A DNA stretch of 64,000 nucleotides from Parabacteroides sp. PH5-46 (GTDB lineage: Bacteria > Bacteroidota > Bacteroidia > Bacteroidales > Tannerellaceae). The position numbers and the translations under genes are program-made. Shown here piece by piece: positions 50,661 through 60,431 of the stretch; within the stretch, counting starts at the first letter, position 1; every line of letters begins with the position of its first letter. Under the pieces are notes generated by a model, which ran no database searches, was not told where the DNA came from, and was given only the letters and a program-made list of their open reading frames with translations. Location: contig NZ_JARXXA010000005.1 in the NCBI RefSeq assembly GCF_029892785.1, forward strand, positions 62,001 through 126,000. The letters run 5' to 3'.

Positions 50661-51482
50661 TTATACGCCACTGAAAGAAGAGAAACCTCCGTCTACGGGG
50701 AGTACTACTCCAGTGATGAAGGAGGCAGCTTCCGAGCAGAGGAACTGTACAGCCCCGTTCAATTCTGTGATGTCTCCGAAACGGCCCATAGGTGTTTTGG
50801 CCAATACTTTTTTGCTTCGTTCAGTCAGGCTTCCATCGGGGTTGATTAAAACCGCCCGGTTCTGATCGCCTATAAAGAAACCGGGAGCAATGGCATTTAC
50901 ACGGACTTTATCTCCGAATTTCATGGCCATTTCCATAGCCATCCACTGGGTAAAGTTGCTCACTCCGGTTTTGGCCACCGAATAGCCCGCTACACGGGTA
51001 ATGGCAGAATAGGCAGCCATGGAAGATACATTGACAATACTTCCGCTTTTCTGCCGGGCCATCACCTCGCCGAAAACAAGGGAGGGGAATACCGTACCGT
51101 TCAGGTTCAGGTTGGTTACTTTGTCCCAGTCTTCAATTTTCATGTCGAATATAGTCTGACTCTCCGTCAGGGTAGCTCCCGGCATATTTCCTCCGGCAAT
51201 GTTGAGCAGGATGTCTATCTGTCCCCATTTGGCAAGTATCTCATCTGCTACCTTCTTCAGGCTGTCGATGTCTAATACATTGCCTGCAATGCCTATTATT
51301 TCTCCGCCTTTTCCGCTTAGTTCTTTCATTAAGGCATCCAGGTTTTCCTTGCGGATATCAAGAGCTGCTACTTTAGCTCCTTGTGCAATGAAACTACGGG
51401 CAATGCTTCCGCCCAATACGCCGCCTGCACCTGTGATGACAGCTACTTTTCCGGCTATACTGAATAAATTATTATTTTCCAT
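50661..51482 (-). CDS. SDR oxidoreductase, likely fructuronate reductase (UxuB-type role)
   Basis: 273 residues from ATG at 51482 (MENNNLFSIAGKVAVITGAG). Rossmann SDR: GAGGVLGGSIA cofactor loop (about 18-28), NIAGG (about 95), catalytic Ser and YxxxK (NVSSMAAYSAITRVAGYSVA, K two residues on). FGDKVRVNAIAPGFFIGDQN resembles the D-mannonate oxidoreductase SDR group. It is downstream of uxuA, fitting fructuronate to mannonate conversion in the catabolism of glucuronate. Substrate by context. Confidence 0.85.
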   Translation of the reverse strand: MENNNLFSIAGKVAVITGAGGVLGGSIARSFIAQGAKVAALDIRKENLDALMKELSGKGGEIIGIAGNVLDIDSLKKVADEILAKWGQIDILLNIAGGNMPGATLTESQTIFDMKIEDWDKVTNLNLNGTVFPSLVFGEVMARQKSGSIVNVSSMAAYSAITRVAGYSVAKTGVSNFTQWMAMEMAMKFGDKVRVNAIAPGFFIGDQNRAVLINPDGSLTERSKKVLAKTPMGRFGDITELNGAVQFLCSEAASFITGVVLPVDGGFSSFSGV

Positions 51483-51491
51483 TTTCAACTT

Positions 51492-52670
51492 TCAATTTTC
51501 CATTTTTAATTGATGACGTACAGCGGCCATTACACCATCCATCTGAGCCAGGGCAAACATCCGGCCATAAAAGGAATAACCCGGATTATAGCCTTTGGAG
51601 GCATCATCAAGCATCAGTTTGCCATGATCCACACGCATGGGCAGAAAGGGCTTTTGCTTCTCGAAGATGCGCACCAGCTCGATCAGATGGCCTCTGCCTT
51701 CCAGGTGCGAGGCTTCAATAAAGTCGCCGTTCGGAAGGATATCCGTACTTCGCAAATGCACAAAATGCGTACGAGGGGCAAACAAAGCCGCTAGTTCCGG
51801 CACAGAATTATGCGCTCCCGAGCTTAAAGAACCGGCACAGAAGGTGATCCCGTTGTGCGGGTTATCCACAGCCTGAAGGATCCAGGCTATATCTTCGGCT
51901 CCTGTTACGATACGGGGCAAGCCCAATACAGGAACAGGAGGGTCATCGGGATGCACACACATATTGATCCCATATTCATCACATACCGGCATAATCCGCT
52001 TCAGAAAATAGCTCATATTCTCGCGTAGCTGCTCTTTCCCGATGCCGTCGTATAAATGCAACAAGCCTTTGAAGATGGCTACCGGATTTTGATCTCCTTC
52101 TTTAATATTTCCATTGATAAACCCCTGTGTTTTAACTATAATCGTATCTACCAGGGCTTCTTTTTCTGCTTTCGAGATGGTTTTGTCCAGCTCCAGCACC
52201 TTGTCTACTATCGCTTCCGGATAATCATCAACGGCATCCTCGCGTTGTAATATACAGATATCGAAATAGGCAAAGCGAACCTGATCGAAGTACAGGGTAG
52301 ATGTTCCATCGGGTAGTTTGTTACAGAGATCGGTTCGTATCCAGTCTATTACGGGCATAAAATTATAGCAGACGGTTTGAATGCCTGCCTTTCCCAGGTT
52401 TTCGAGACTGATGATATAGTTGTCTATCAACTTATCTCGCTCTGAACCTGCGTATTTGATCTCTTCACTAACAGGAAGACTTTCTACTACCGACCAACGC
52501 AGACCTGCTCTTTCTATATACGTTCTCAAGTCCACTATTTCCGCTAGCGGCCATATCTCACCATTCGGAATATGGTGTAAAGCGGTAACAATTCCTTCCA
52601 CTCCGATTTGCCGGAGCATAGCCAGAGTGATCGTGTCTTTCCGGCCGAACCAACGCCAGGTCTTTTCCAT
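51492..52670 (-). CDS. uxuA: Mannonate dehydratase
   Basis: 392 residues. MEKTWRWFGRKDTITLAMLR, then GVEGIVTALHHIPNGEIW, is the start of UxuA. Metal-site motifs MCVHPDDPPVPVLGLPRI and GITFCAGSLSSGAHN, then HFVHLRS and DHGKLM, are present. It dehydrates D-mannonate to 2-keto-3-deoxygluconate. It begins 3 bases after the GH67 stop region and is the intracellular end of the glucuronate branch of this PUL. Confidence 0.95.
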   Translation of the reverse strand: MEKTWRWFGRKDTITLAMLRQIGVEGIVTALHHIPNGEIWPLAEIVDLRTYIERAGLRWSVVESLPVSEEIKYAGSERDKLIDNYIISLENLGKAGIQTVCYNFMPVIDWIRTDLCNKLPDGTSTLYFDQVRFAYFDICILQREDAVDDYPEAIVDKVLELDKTISKAEKEALVDTIIVKTQGFINGNIKEGDQNPVAIFKGLLHLYDGIGKEQLRENMSYFLKRIMPVCDEYGINMCVHPDDPPVPVLGLPRIVTGAEDIAWILQAVDNPHNGITFCAGSLSSGAHNSVPELAALFAPRTHFVHLRSTDILPNGDFIEASHLEGRGHLIELVRIFEKQKPFLPMRVDHGKLMLDDASKGYNPGYSFYGRMFALAQMDGVMAAVRHQLKMEN

Positions 52671-52672
52671 TT

Positions 52673-54733
52673 TCAGTTATGATGTTTCATGTCTAATTTG
52701 ATCTTTTTCAGCTCTTCCAGCTCATTCACCGGTCGCTCTAGTTCGTAAGGGATCGGCATTTGAGAGAACGTCTGGAAATAAAGCAGGCAGGCATCATGCC
52801 ACCATACGGCATCACGCGCCTGTATCTTTAGCTTAGACTGCACTTCGGAAAAACGTTGTTTGTCTACATATGGCTCCATCCGGTCCCATATCTGCTGAAA
52901 CTCCCGGGTCTTCTTCATGCCCCGGTCATAGCTGTAGCAAAGATTATCCCAAAGTGTTTTATTATTCCGCATCCGGTAGTCCCAAGGTAGGTGATGAAAC
53001 CAAAGTAAGTATTTATCAGGGCAGCTTGCCGGATCGGCATAGATTTCTTTTAAGGGGCTGTAATACTGGCTTACCGCATGACTGCCGGAAGCAGTCCTGT
53101 TAAAGCCTATTCCCGAAGTGTCTGCTTTGTGGTAATACACACAAGTCCAGTCCGGGCGTGGAGCCTTGTCGTACCAGGGCTGAGGTCCGTAGTGATGCCC
53201 CTCGGCAAAGATATGATGTAAGCCCAAAGGCATCATGTAATTAACGGCTGCTTCGTGTGATTCAAGCATCATTTGTTTGATCGGCTGGACAAATTCAGGC
53301 TCAGAAGTAAAAGTCATCCGAATCCACTCATCAGCAATCTGATCGGAGGATAGTTTGTTGTTCCATGCCAGACGGCCAAAAGCATACCAGTTGGCCTGTG
53401 CAAAATGATGTCCGTTCCAGTTGACATCTTCACCGATATTCGCAACACCCGCAATAGCACTCAGTTTGTGTTTGAAAAGCGTTCCGTCTGTTGTAGCTGC
53501 CACGGTAGACCCTTCCCCTTTGCAATAGGTATCAGTATTCAGGAACTCCTCCCATAAGGAGGCTAAGAATACCAGATGGTTTGAGAAGCCCAGATACTCC
53601 TGCGTAATCTGAAGCTCGGCCATCACCGGTGTTTTCTGCATAGCGCCGAAAAGCGGAGTAAAGGGCTCCCTTGGCTGGAAGTCTACCGGCCCGTTTTTAA
53701 CCTGTATGATTACATTATCACGGAATTGCCCATCGAAGGGTGTAAATTCAAGATACGCCTGTTTCGCCCGATCGTCACTGGATGGGTTATACACAAACGC
53801 CCTCCACATCACAATCCCACCATAAGGCTTCAGGGCATCTGCCAGCATATTAGCGCCATCTACATGCGTACGCCCATAGTCGTGCGGCCCGGGCTGCCCT
53901 TCGGAATTGGCTTTGACTAGGAAACCTCCAAAGTCGGGAATATATTGATAAATCTCTTTCGCTTTATTCTTCCACCATTTTTGCACTTCCGGGTTTAAGG
54001 GATCCGAATCGGCTAAACCACTCAATACCTTAGGCGAAGAAAAGTTTACAGATAAATAAACCTTGATACCATACGGACGGAAGATATCGGCCAAGACCTT
54101 TACTTTCAGCAGATAATCTTCCTTTAATATGTCAGGCGAAGCATTTACGTTATTCAATACTGTAGCGTTGATCCCTATGGATGCATTTGCACGAGCATAT
54201 GCCTCATAGCGGGGAGATACCTCATCGGGCAGTTGTTCCCATTGCCAGAGGGAATAGCCGGCATAGCCCCGTTCTATTGTACGGTTCAGGTTGTCCCAGT
54301 GGTTCAGTATCCGGATATCATAGTCAGGTGACTCTTCCACGAGGATCTTTCCATTGGCTTTCCCTGTTTCCTGCAAGCGGAGCAGATGATAGGCGGCATA
54401 GAGCAAACCCTGTTCACGAGAGGCACGGATAGTCACCCCGTTCCAGTTGCCTTCTATGCGGAAACCATCATTCCCCAACTTACGGATATCATCAGAGGAG
54501 GCAAGCTGTAGTTTCACCTCCCCTCCTTTCCAATGGATTTGCAGTTCTTTTTGAGCTATACCCCCCGGCCCCCTAAAGGGGGGGCTAACATTGCGGACAT
54601 TGCTCTTCTCCCCCCCTTTAGGGGGTTGGGGGGTGGGTTGGTGTTTTGGCAGCCAAAGGCGGCTACCATCTTCCTGTTGAGCATAGGCCGTTCCTATGAT
54701 CAAAGCTGAAAGTATGAATAAAAAATACTTCAT
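52673..54733 (-). CDS. GH67 alpha-glucuronidase
   Basis: 686 residues. Signal peptide MKYFLFILSALIIGTAYA. GH67 barrel: GGFLVKANSEGQPGPHDYGR (catalytic acid Glu), RDNVIIQVKNGPVDFQPREP (Asp) and MAELQITQEYLG (Glu), the expected catalytic set. It removes (4-O-methyl-)glucuronic acid from the ends of xylo-oligosaccharides. Residues about 33-60 (HQPTPQPPKGGEKSNVRNVS, PPFRGPGGIA) are encoded by a 73-bp inverted-repeat element inserted in frame just after the signal peptide. They look foreign to the family. Confidence 0.95.
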   Translation of the reverse strand: MKYFLFILSALIIGTAYAQQEDGSRLWLPKHQPTPQPPKGGEKSNVRNVSPPFRGPGGIAQKELQIHWKGGEVKLQLASSDDIRKLGNDGFRIEGNWNGVTIRASREQGLLYAAYHLLRLQETGKANGKILVEESPDYDIRILNHWDNLNRTIERGYAGYSLWQWEQLPDEVSPRYEAYARANASIGINATVLNNVNASPDILKEDYLLKVKVLADIFRPYGIKVYLSVNFSSPKVLSGLADSDPLNPEVQKWWKNKAKEIYQYIPDFGGFLVKANSEGQPGPHDYGRTHVDGANMLADALKPYGGIVMWRAFVYNPSSDDRAKQAYLEFTPFDGQFRDNVIIQVKNGPVDFQPREPFTPLFGAMQKTPVMAELQITQEYLGFSNHLVFLASLWEEFLNTDTYCKGEGSTVAATTDGTLFKHKLSAIAGVANIGEDVNWNGHHFAQANWYAFGRLAWNNKLSSDQIADEWIRMTFTSEPEFVQPIKQMMLESHEAAVNYMMPLGLHHIFAEGHHYGPQPWYDKAPRPDWTCVYYHKADTSGIGFNRTASGSHAVSQYYSPLKEIYADPASCPDKYLLWFHHLPWDYRMRNNKTLWDNLCYSYDRGMKKTREFQQIWDRMEPYVDKQRFSEVQSKLKIQARDAVWWHDACLLYFQTFSQMPIPYELERPVNELEELKKIKLDMKHHN
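54561..54633. repeat. 73-bp inverted-repeat element inserted in the GH67 gene
   Basis: Arms 54561-54584 and 54610-54633 are 24-base inverted repeats (CCCCCTAAAGGGGGGG core) with only 2 mismatches, around a 25-base centre. They are G/C-run rich, unlike the gene. The arms encode PTPQPPKGG and PPFRGPGGI-like peptides. This type of sequence is familiar to me as a dispersed intergenic repeat in Bacteroidota. Confidence 0.85.
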
Positions 54734-54734
54734 T

Positions 54735-55703
54735 TCACTTTTGCTGTCCTTCTATTGTCTTTATTGTTCCATCCGGATTGTATTCCAACTCTATGACTTT
54801 CAGGCTACGAAGCCAGGTTCTTCCTCCGGAAGGTACACTGTCGTGATGGAAAAGATACCATTTGCCTTTGAATTCTGCAATCGCATGGTGAGTAGTCCAT
54901 CCTACAACAGGGGTAAGAATCACTCCCTGATAGGTAAACGGGCCATAGGGATTATCGCCAATCGCGTAACACAGCAGGTGGGTATCTCCCGTTGAATAAG
55001 AGAAATAATACTTGCCGTTGTATTTATGTACCCAGGAAGCTTCGAAGAAGCGGCGTTCGGTATCACCGGCTGTCAGAGGCTTTCCGTTTTCATCCAGGAT
55101 CACAACATCCCGGGGTTCTTCGGCAAACTCCAGCATATCATCCCGTAATTTGGCGATTTTCCCGCAAAGTGCAAGTTCATCTCCTTCAGGAAGAATGGCG
55201 CATTCAAGAGCCTTGTTGTTGCGGTAGCGCTGAAGCTGTCCTCCCCAAAGGCCGCCAAAATACATGTAATATTCGCCATTTTCTTCCAGGATAGCAGGGT
55301 CCATGCTGTAGCTTCCTTTTATCGGATCGGGTTGCGGAATGAAAGGTCCTTCGGGCTTATCGCTGATAGCTACCCCTATGCGGAAAATGTCATTTTTATC
55401 TTTCAATGGAAAATACATATAGTATTTCCCGTCTTTACAAGCTACGTCACAATCCCACAACTGACGACCTGCCCAGGGGATATCCTTTGTATCCAGTACC
55501 ACGCCATGATCTACTACTTCTCCTTCTATATCTTCCATAGAGAATACATGGTAGTCTTTCATATTGAAGTGATCCCCATTATCGTTTTCTTCGATACCGC
55601 TTTCCCAGTCATGTGAGGGATAGATAAACAATTTACCGTTGAATACATGTACCGCCGGATCTGCCATATAATCGCCCGGCACTAAATATCTTGCCTTTTT
55701 CAT
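54735..55703 (-). CDS. GH43 family enzyme without signal peptide
   Basis: 322 residues. MKKARYLVPGDYMADPAVHV carries base Asp (YMADPAVHVFNGKLF), GSYSMDPAILEENGEYY the pKa Asp, and RRFFEASWVHKYNGKYYFSY the acid Glu. No C-terminal sandwich domain and no signal peptide, so it is probably cytoplasmic, acting on short oligosaccharides after transport. It could be a beta-xylosidase or alpha-L-arabinofuranosidase. It ends 1 base before the GH67 start and lies 16 bases after the GH10 gene. Confidence 0.9.
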   Translation of the reverse strand: MKKARYLVPGDYMADPAVHVFNGKLFIYPSHDWESGIEENDNGDHFNMKDYHVFSMEDIEGEVVDHGVVLDTKDIPWAGRQLWDCDVACKDGKYYMYFPLKDKNDIFRIGVAISDKPEGPFIPQPDPIKGSYSMDPAILEENGEYYMYFGGLWGGQLQRYRNNKALECAILPEGDELALCGKIAKLRDDMLEFAEEPRDVVILDENGKPLTAGDTERRFFEASWVHKYNGKYYFSYSTGDTHLLCYAIGDNPYGPFTYQGVILTPVVGWTTHHAIAEFKGKWYLFHHDSVPSGGRTWLRSLKVIELEYNPDGTIKTIEGQQK

Positions 55704-55719
55704 GTTTGTATCTGTTTTA

Positions 55720-56853
55720 TTATTTATTCATTTCTGTTGCTTCATCTATAATCATCTGAACCACCGCTTTAGACTGATGGTTACGGTCGAATAATAAGGG
55801 GTAATCGGTACGTCCTCTAACCGGGAAATTATTCTTCCAGGAGTCGCTGTCGGATATCCCCCACAAGGTAACACGTGATACAACATCAGAGTGTTTGAGG
55901 AATAGTTTGAAGAAATCATTCATCCGGTTGTCCCAGGCAGCCATGACCTCTTTGGGAACACCTTCGGTATAGGGGTTCAACTCTTTCTGATAGTCGAAAT
56001 TAGTAGATAAATCGGCACCTACATCCTGACGGGGAGAAGGTAAGATAGACAGATCCAACTCTGTCACCATCACTTTTACCCCTTCGGCGGCATATTCCAG
56101 AATGGTTTCCTCGTATTCCTGAATGGATGGGCTATCCATGTTGAAATGCCCCTGCATCCCGATACCGTCGATACGGATGCCCCTTTCTTTCAGGGTTCTT
56201 ATCAAGCGAACCACGGTCTTACGTTTCTCCGGATACCATTCGTTGTAGTCGTTGTAATACAGTTCGGCTTCAGGGTCTGCTTCCTGTGCATATTGGAACG
56301 CCAGGGGGATAAACTCTTCGCTCAGTATCTCATAAAACTTACTATTCCGGTAAGAGCCGTCTTCCATGATCGCCTCATTTACTACATCCCAGCCTTTAAC
56401 GCGTCCTTTATAGCGGTTGATGAAAGTAGTGATATGCTCTTTCATCCGGCTTTTCAACACTTCCGCAGAAACGTTCTCGCCTTGTTCATCCACATAAAAC
56501 CAAGCGGGTAACTGAGAGTGCCAGATCAGGGTATGTCCGGTAATAAACATATTGTATTTTTCTCCCAGTGCCACAAACTGATCCGGGTAGGTAAAGTCAT
56601 ACCGATCCTCTTCGGGATGTATTTCCATACTTTTCATGCAGTTTTCGGCTACAATGGCATTAAAGTGTTTTTCAAGGACAGCCACACCTTGACGGTCTTT
56701 CCCTGTAATCTGATCCAGATTCAGGGCTGTCCCAATATAAAACGCACCTTTTAATCCCTCTTTCAACGTTTTTTTCTCCTCTATAACTGGAGACGTACAG
56801 GCAAATTGCGCTACAGTCAGAGAAGCCAATAAGATTCTAATAACGATTTTCAT
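55720..56853 (-). CDS. GH10 endo-beta-1,4-xylanase (lipoprotein)
   Basis: 377 residues. Lipobox at Cys19 (VAQFACTSP), so it is membrane-anchored, perhaps at the surface. GH10 barrel: IVAENCMKSMEIHPEEDRYD, HTLIWHSQLPAWF, acid/base Glu160 (WDVVNEAIM), nucleophile Glu265 (VMVTELDLSI), then LWGISDSDSWKNNFP. It cuts the xylan backbone. It is 12 bases downstream of the transporter stop. Confidence 0.96.
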   Translation of the reverse strand: MKIVIRILLASLTVAQFACTSPVIEEKKTLKEGLKGAFYIGTALNLDQITGKDRQGVAVLEKHFNAIVAENCMKSMEIHPEEDRYDFTYPDQFVALGEKYNMFITGHTLIWHSQLPAWFYVDEQGENVSAEVLKSRMKEHITTFINRYKGRVKGWDVVNEAIMEDGSYRNSKFYEILSEEFIPLAFQYAQEADPEAELYYNDYNEWYPEKRKTVVRLIRTLKERGIRIDGIGMQGHFNMDSPSIQEYEETILEYAAEGVKVMVTELDLSILPSPRQDVGADLSTNFDYQKELNPYTEGVPKEVMAAWDNRMNDFFKLFLKHSDVVSRVTLWGISDSDSWKNNFPVRGRTDYPLLFDRNHQSKAVVQMIIDEATEMNK

Positions 56854-56865
56854 ATACTTCTACTT

Positions 56866-58356
56866 TTACTCATTTATTACATTGCGACGTTCGGTTAGTT
56901 CTGCTTGTATTTGTTCATTCTTTTTCTTGGATATCGGATAGAATAATAAGGTTATAGCCCCTATAAAGAAAGTAATGGCAGGTATAATACCGGAAGTAAG
57001 CCGGATTCCTTCTATAGCTGCCGACGACTGTACGGCATTTGCCACGAAACCAAAGGAGTCTATAATACCGCCACAGATAGCACCTCCGAGGCCTAATCCC
57101 GTTTTCAGAGCAAATACAATACCGGCAAACACAAAGCCTGTTGCCCGTCTATGATTCACCCATTCGGAATGATCTGCCACATCTCCCATCATAGCCCACA
57201 ATAAAGGAACAGTCGGAGCATACGACAAACTTTTCAGTATATTAAGAATAAATATTCCGGTGATATTATCCGGTGAAACCACATAAAACAAACCTGTAAA
57301 GATAGCAGTCAGCGCCAGGCAGATGACAAAGACATTCCGTTTGCCGAATATACCCGACAGGAAGCCGGATAAAAGGATAACTCCCAACAGCTGGATGACA
57401 GAGCCAATCATATTAAACAAACTGAATCCGACAGCAAATACGTTTTCAGCATCATATACAATCAAACCGAAAGCATCCAGAATGCTTCCCCAGAAGCCCA
57501 GGTTGCCGGCATTTCCTGTCAGCCCCATATTCCCGAGGAATGCAAACAGGGCGTCTTTATCTACCACATAATTAAAGTAATAAGACATACTACTGCCCCA
57601 CATGGCTAGTGTAGTGAAAAGAAATAAAGTAAGGATAAACATCGCCAACCATGGACGGCTGGAAAGAATGTCTTTAAAATCCTGCTTAACGGACGTTTTC
57701 TGATTGGGCGGTGGAGCAATACGTTCTTTTGTAGAAAAGAAGGTAATGACCATTAAAACGAGCCCTATAGCTGCAAACAAGGTAATTGTCCATAACCAGC
57801 CGGATGAAGAAGTGGTGCTGCCTCCAAACTTCGTAACCAAAGGCAATGTAAGCCCCTGTACAACGAAAGTAGCGATCGTAGCCGTAACAAAACGTATGGA
57901 AGAAATACTTGTTCTTTCTTTTATATCACTGGTCATTACCCCTCCTAAAGAGGAATAAGGGGTATTGTTGAATGAATAGATCGACATCAAAAGCGTATAC
58001 GTAATCCCGGCATAAATGATCTTCCCCCTTTCAGACAAGTCGGGAGTAGTAAATGCCAACACGAAAAATACGGCAAACGGAAGAGCTGTCCATATCAGCC
58101 AGGGACGGTATTTTCCCCATTTGGTATTTGTCCGGTCGGAAAGTATACCTACCAGCGGATCAACAAATGCGTCAAAAAAACGGGCGAATAAGAGGATCAT
58201 TCCTGCTGCTGTTGCTTTTATACCAAATACGTCGGTATAGAAGAAAAGCTGGAACATCATCATCATCTGGAAGATCAGGTTCGCCGAACCATCACCTAAG
58301 CTATAGCCTACCTTTTCTCCGAAGGATACTTTCTGTGAATTTGCTTTCATATTCAT
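56866..58356 (-). CDS. GPH-family sugar:cation symporter (MFS-type)
   Basis: 496 residues with about 12 hydrophobic helices. FGEKVGYSLGDGSANLIFQM, then RFFDAFVDPLVGILSDRTNT (D-P-x-x-G-x-x-x-D-R) and KWGKYRPWLIWTALPFAVFF are typical of glycoside-pentoside-hexuronide symporters (XynP/MelB group). GDVADHSEWVNHRRATG matches the family's loop. Inner-membrane importer of xylo-oligosaccharides or hexuronides from the periplasm. Confidence 0.93.
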   Translation of the reverse strand: MNMKANSQKVSFGEKVGYSLGDGSANLIFQMMMMFQLFFYTDVFGIKATAAGMILLFARFFDAFVDPLVGILSDRTNTKWGKYRPWLIWTALPFAVFFVLAFTTPDLSERGKIIYAGITYTLLMSIYSFNNTPYSSLGGVMTSDIKERTSISSIRFVTATIATFVVQGLTLPLVTKFGGSTTSSSGWLWTITLFAAIGLVLMVITFFSTKERIAPPPNQKTSVKQDFKDILSSRPWLAMFILTLFLFTTLAMWGSSMSYYFNYVVDKDALFAFLGNMGLTGNAGNLGFWGSILDAFGLIVYDAENVFAVGFSLFNMIGSVIQLLGVILLSGFLSGIFGKRNVFVICLALTAIFTGLFYVVSPDNITGIFILNILKSLSYAPTVPLLWAMMGDVADHSEWVNHRRATGFVFAGIVFALKTGLGLGGAICGGIIDSFGFVANAVQSSAAIEGIRLTSGIIPAITFFIGAITLLFYPISKKKNEQIQAELTERRNVINE

Positions 58357-58379
58357 ATTTTTTATTTGTTTTTCATGTA

Positions 58380-60296
58380 TTATTCTGTCCGGAAAGGTGA
58401 GGCCGGAAGCCTCGTTCTATTCCGCAAGTTGGCCTCTTCCGGATTGTTCGCCCAGGCATATCTTACCTGAACAGGGTCAGCTATTCCGTCGTTCCAAACT
58501 ATTATTTTTCCATTTTCTATCCGGGCTTTTGCTTCCTGGAATTCACCATCCCTTCCAGCAATAGCAAAGCCTTTTAACTCTTCCATTGGCATAAAGTCGT
58601 CAGTCCCTTTGCGGAACGTCAGAATTATTTTATTTCCTGCAATTTCTTTCGACTCATATAGAGGTCCGTCGACTATAATCGTATTCTCACCATACACCAA
58701 ACGCCGTGCCTGCAATGACAGCCTGTATCCTACATCTTTCTTATTCAGCGGATGAATATCATTCCATTCGCCGACATCTATCGTTACGGCCAAGCCGGTA
58801 TTCGGTGTATTCATACAAAGCTCCCGTTGTACATTCCGAAGTTCGGCCCATTCGCTCTCTCCCGGATAATTCCGCTGGAAGTTGGGTAATTGCACCAGCA
58901 AAAAGGGTAAATCCGGCTGCTTCCACAGCTCACGCCAATTATTGATCAGGGCAGAGAGAAGTGCGTTATATTCTTTATAACGGCTGGTGTTTGATTCGCC
59001 CTGATACCAAACGACTCCTTTTATCACATAATTTTGCAGAGGCGCAATCATCGCATTATATAATCCAACCGGTTTATACTGAAAAGATATACCTTCCGAC
59101 ATAGACGGCATGCGGTTAGCAAGCCGGTATTTCCACTCTCCTTCCAGGCTTATTTCTTCTTCCTCAAAGACTATTTTATACGGTTTTTCTTCTACAAAAT
59201 GAGGAGTATCGCTATGGCTGATTAAGCGGATTGTGATTGTATTTTTTCCTTCTTTCAACAAGGTTTCGGGTATCGGGTATTTCCGGGGCGGATATTGATA
59301 GGAAGTAGCTCCTATAAAAACACCGTTTACAAATACAGAGTCGGCATCAACGATACAGCCCAGTCTCAGAGTTGCTTTCTTTCCTGCCAGGCGGACAGGT
59401 ATATCCACGGCTTTACGAAACCAAAAAGAGCCGTTGATGGGTGATTGTTTTTCATCTCTTCCCCAGGAGTCAAACAGATCAGTCGTATCCCAGTTGCTGT
59501 CATTATAAGCCGGATCAATCCATTTTTCCAGCAATCCGCTGTCTCCTTCATTCAATACCTGATACCACAGCTTTCTGTTTGTATCCTGAAGTTGTTGGGC
59601 TTGCCGGATGTACTCGTCTGATTCGGCTATTTTCTTATCATTGAGGTAATAAGGAAATTCCCGAAGGTTTTCCTCATTCACCCAGGCTTCGGCGGGTGAA
59701 CCTCCTACACTGGCGTTTATTAATCCTATGGGAACTTGGATCGTTTCATACAGGAAACGAGCAAAGAAATAAGGTACGGCTGCATAAGTCATTATTCCTT
59801 CAGGAGTTACAGGCATCCATGCTGCCGGACGTATATCGTCTTGCGGGCCATGAAAGTTATAACTCAGCGGAATCTTGATATGGCGGATATGTGTGTTAGT
59901 GTATGAACGTATTTCTTTTTCATATAGGTCCATCACCCGGGAGACGGGTGTTTCCATATTCGATTGTCCCGAACAGAGCCAGACATCGCCGAACAGGACA
60001 TCTTTCAATACGATATCATTAATTGTGATTGTATAAGGGCCACCGGCTTTCGTAGGTGGAAGTTGTATCTGCCACTTTCCATCCATGCCGGTCTGTGTAT
60101 GATACTTCTTTTTAAGGAATTGGATTTTTATTTCTTCTCCGGGATCGGCAAAACCCCAGATCAGAACAGGTTGTTCGCGTTGCAGAACCATTCCGTCGGA
60201 AACCAATACCGGTAGCTTCACCTTTGCTCCGGCATTAATTGCAAAGCAAAGGATACATCCCAATATAAGTATTACATATACGATTCTTTTTCTCAT
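58380..60296 (-). CDS. Sialate O-acetylesterase-like acetyl (xylan) esterase
   Basis: 638 residues from ATG at 60296 (MRKRIVYVILILGCILCFAI, a signal peptide); upstream ATG at 60350 adds 18 poor residues. SGNH/SASA esterase: VLFGDVWLCSGQSNMETPVS gives the nucleophile Ser, WYQGESN the oxyanion block, and DVGEWNDIHPLNKKDVG the Asp-x-x-His. A jelly-roll insert (SFWFRKAVDIPVRLAGKKAT) is typical. Within a xylan PUL the likely substrate is acetyl groups on xylan. Confidence 0.92.
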   Translation of the reverse strand: MRKRIVYVILILGCILCFAINAGAKVKLPVLVSDGMVLQREQPVLIWGFADPGEEIKIQFLKKKYHTQTGMDGKWQIQLPPTKAGGPYTITINDIVLKDVLFGDVWLCSGQSNMETPVSRVMDLYEKEIRSYTNTHIRHIKIPLSYNFHGPQDDIRPAAWMPVTPEGIMTYAAVPYFFARFLYETIQVPIGLINASVGGSPAEAWVNEENLREFPYYLNDKKIAESDEYIRQAQQLQDTNRKLWYQVLNEGDSGLLEKWIDPAYNDSNWDTTDLFDSWGRDEKQSPINGSFWFRKAVDIPVRLAGKKATLRLGCIVDADSVFVNGVFIGATSYQYPPRKYPIPETLLKEGKNTITIRLISHSDTPHFVEEKPYKIVFEEEEISLEGEWKYRLANRMPSMSEGISFQYKPVGLYNAMIAPLQNYVIKGVVWYQGESNTSRYKEYNALLSALINNWRELWKQPDLPFLLVQLPNFQRNYPGESEWAELRNVQRELCMNTPNTGLAVTIDVGEWNDIHPLNKKDVGYRLSLQARRLVYGENTIIVDGPLYESKEIAGNKIILTFRKGTDDFMPMEELKGFAIAGRDGEFQEAKARIENGKIIVWNDGIADPVQVRYAWANNPEEANLRNRTRLPASPFRTE

Positions 60297-60431
60297 GGTT
60301 TCCTGTATTTTGAGAATGCAACACAACAACGATTCGTAAAAGAAGGCCATACCAGAAGGGTACCTTTTGATATGGCCTTGCCAAATAACTATTATATCAA
60401 CAAAAAAATATACTATTTACAAATACGCACA

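Noticed and set aside
58016-58400. Plus-strand frames opposite the symporter
   Set aside because: Low-complexity mirror frames without start context. The minus-strand membrane protein is intact.
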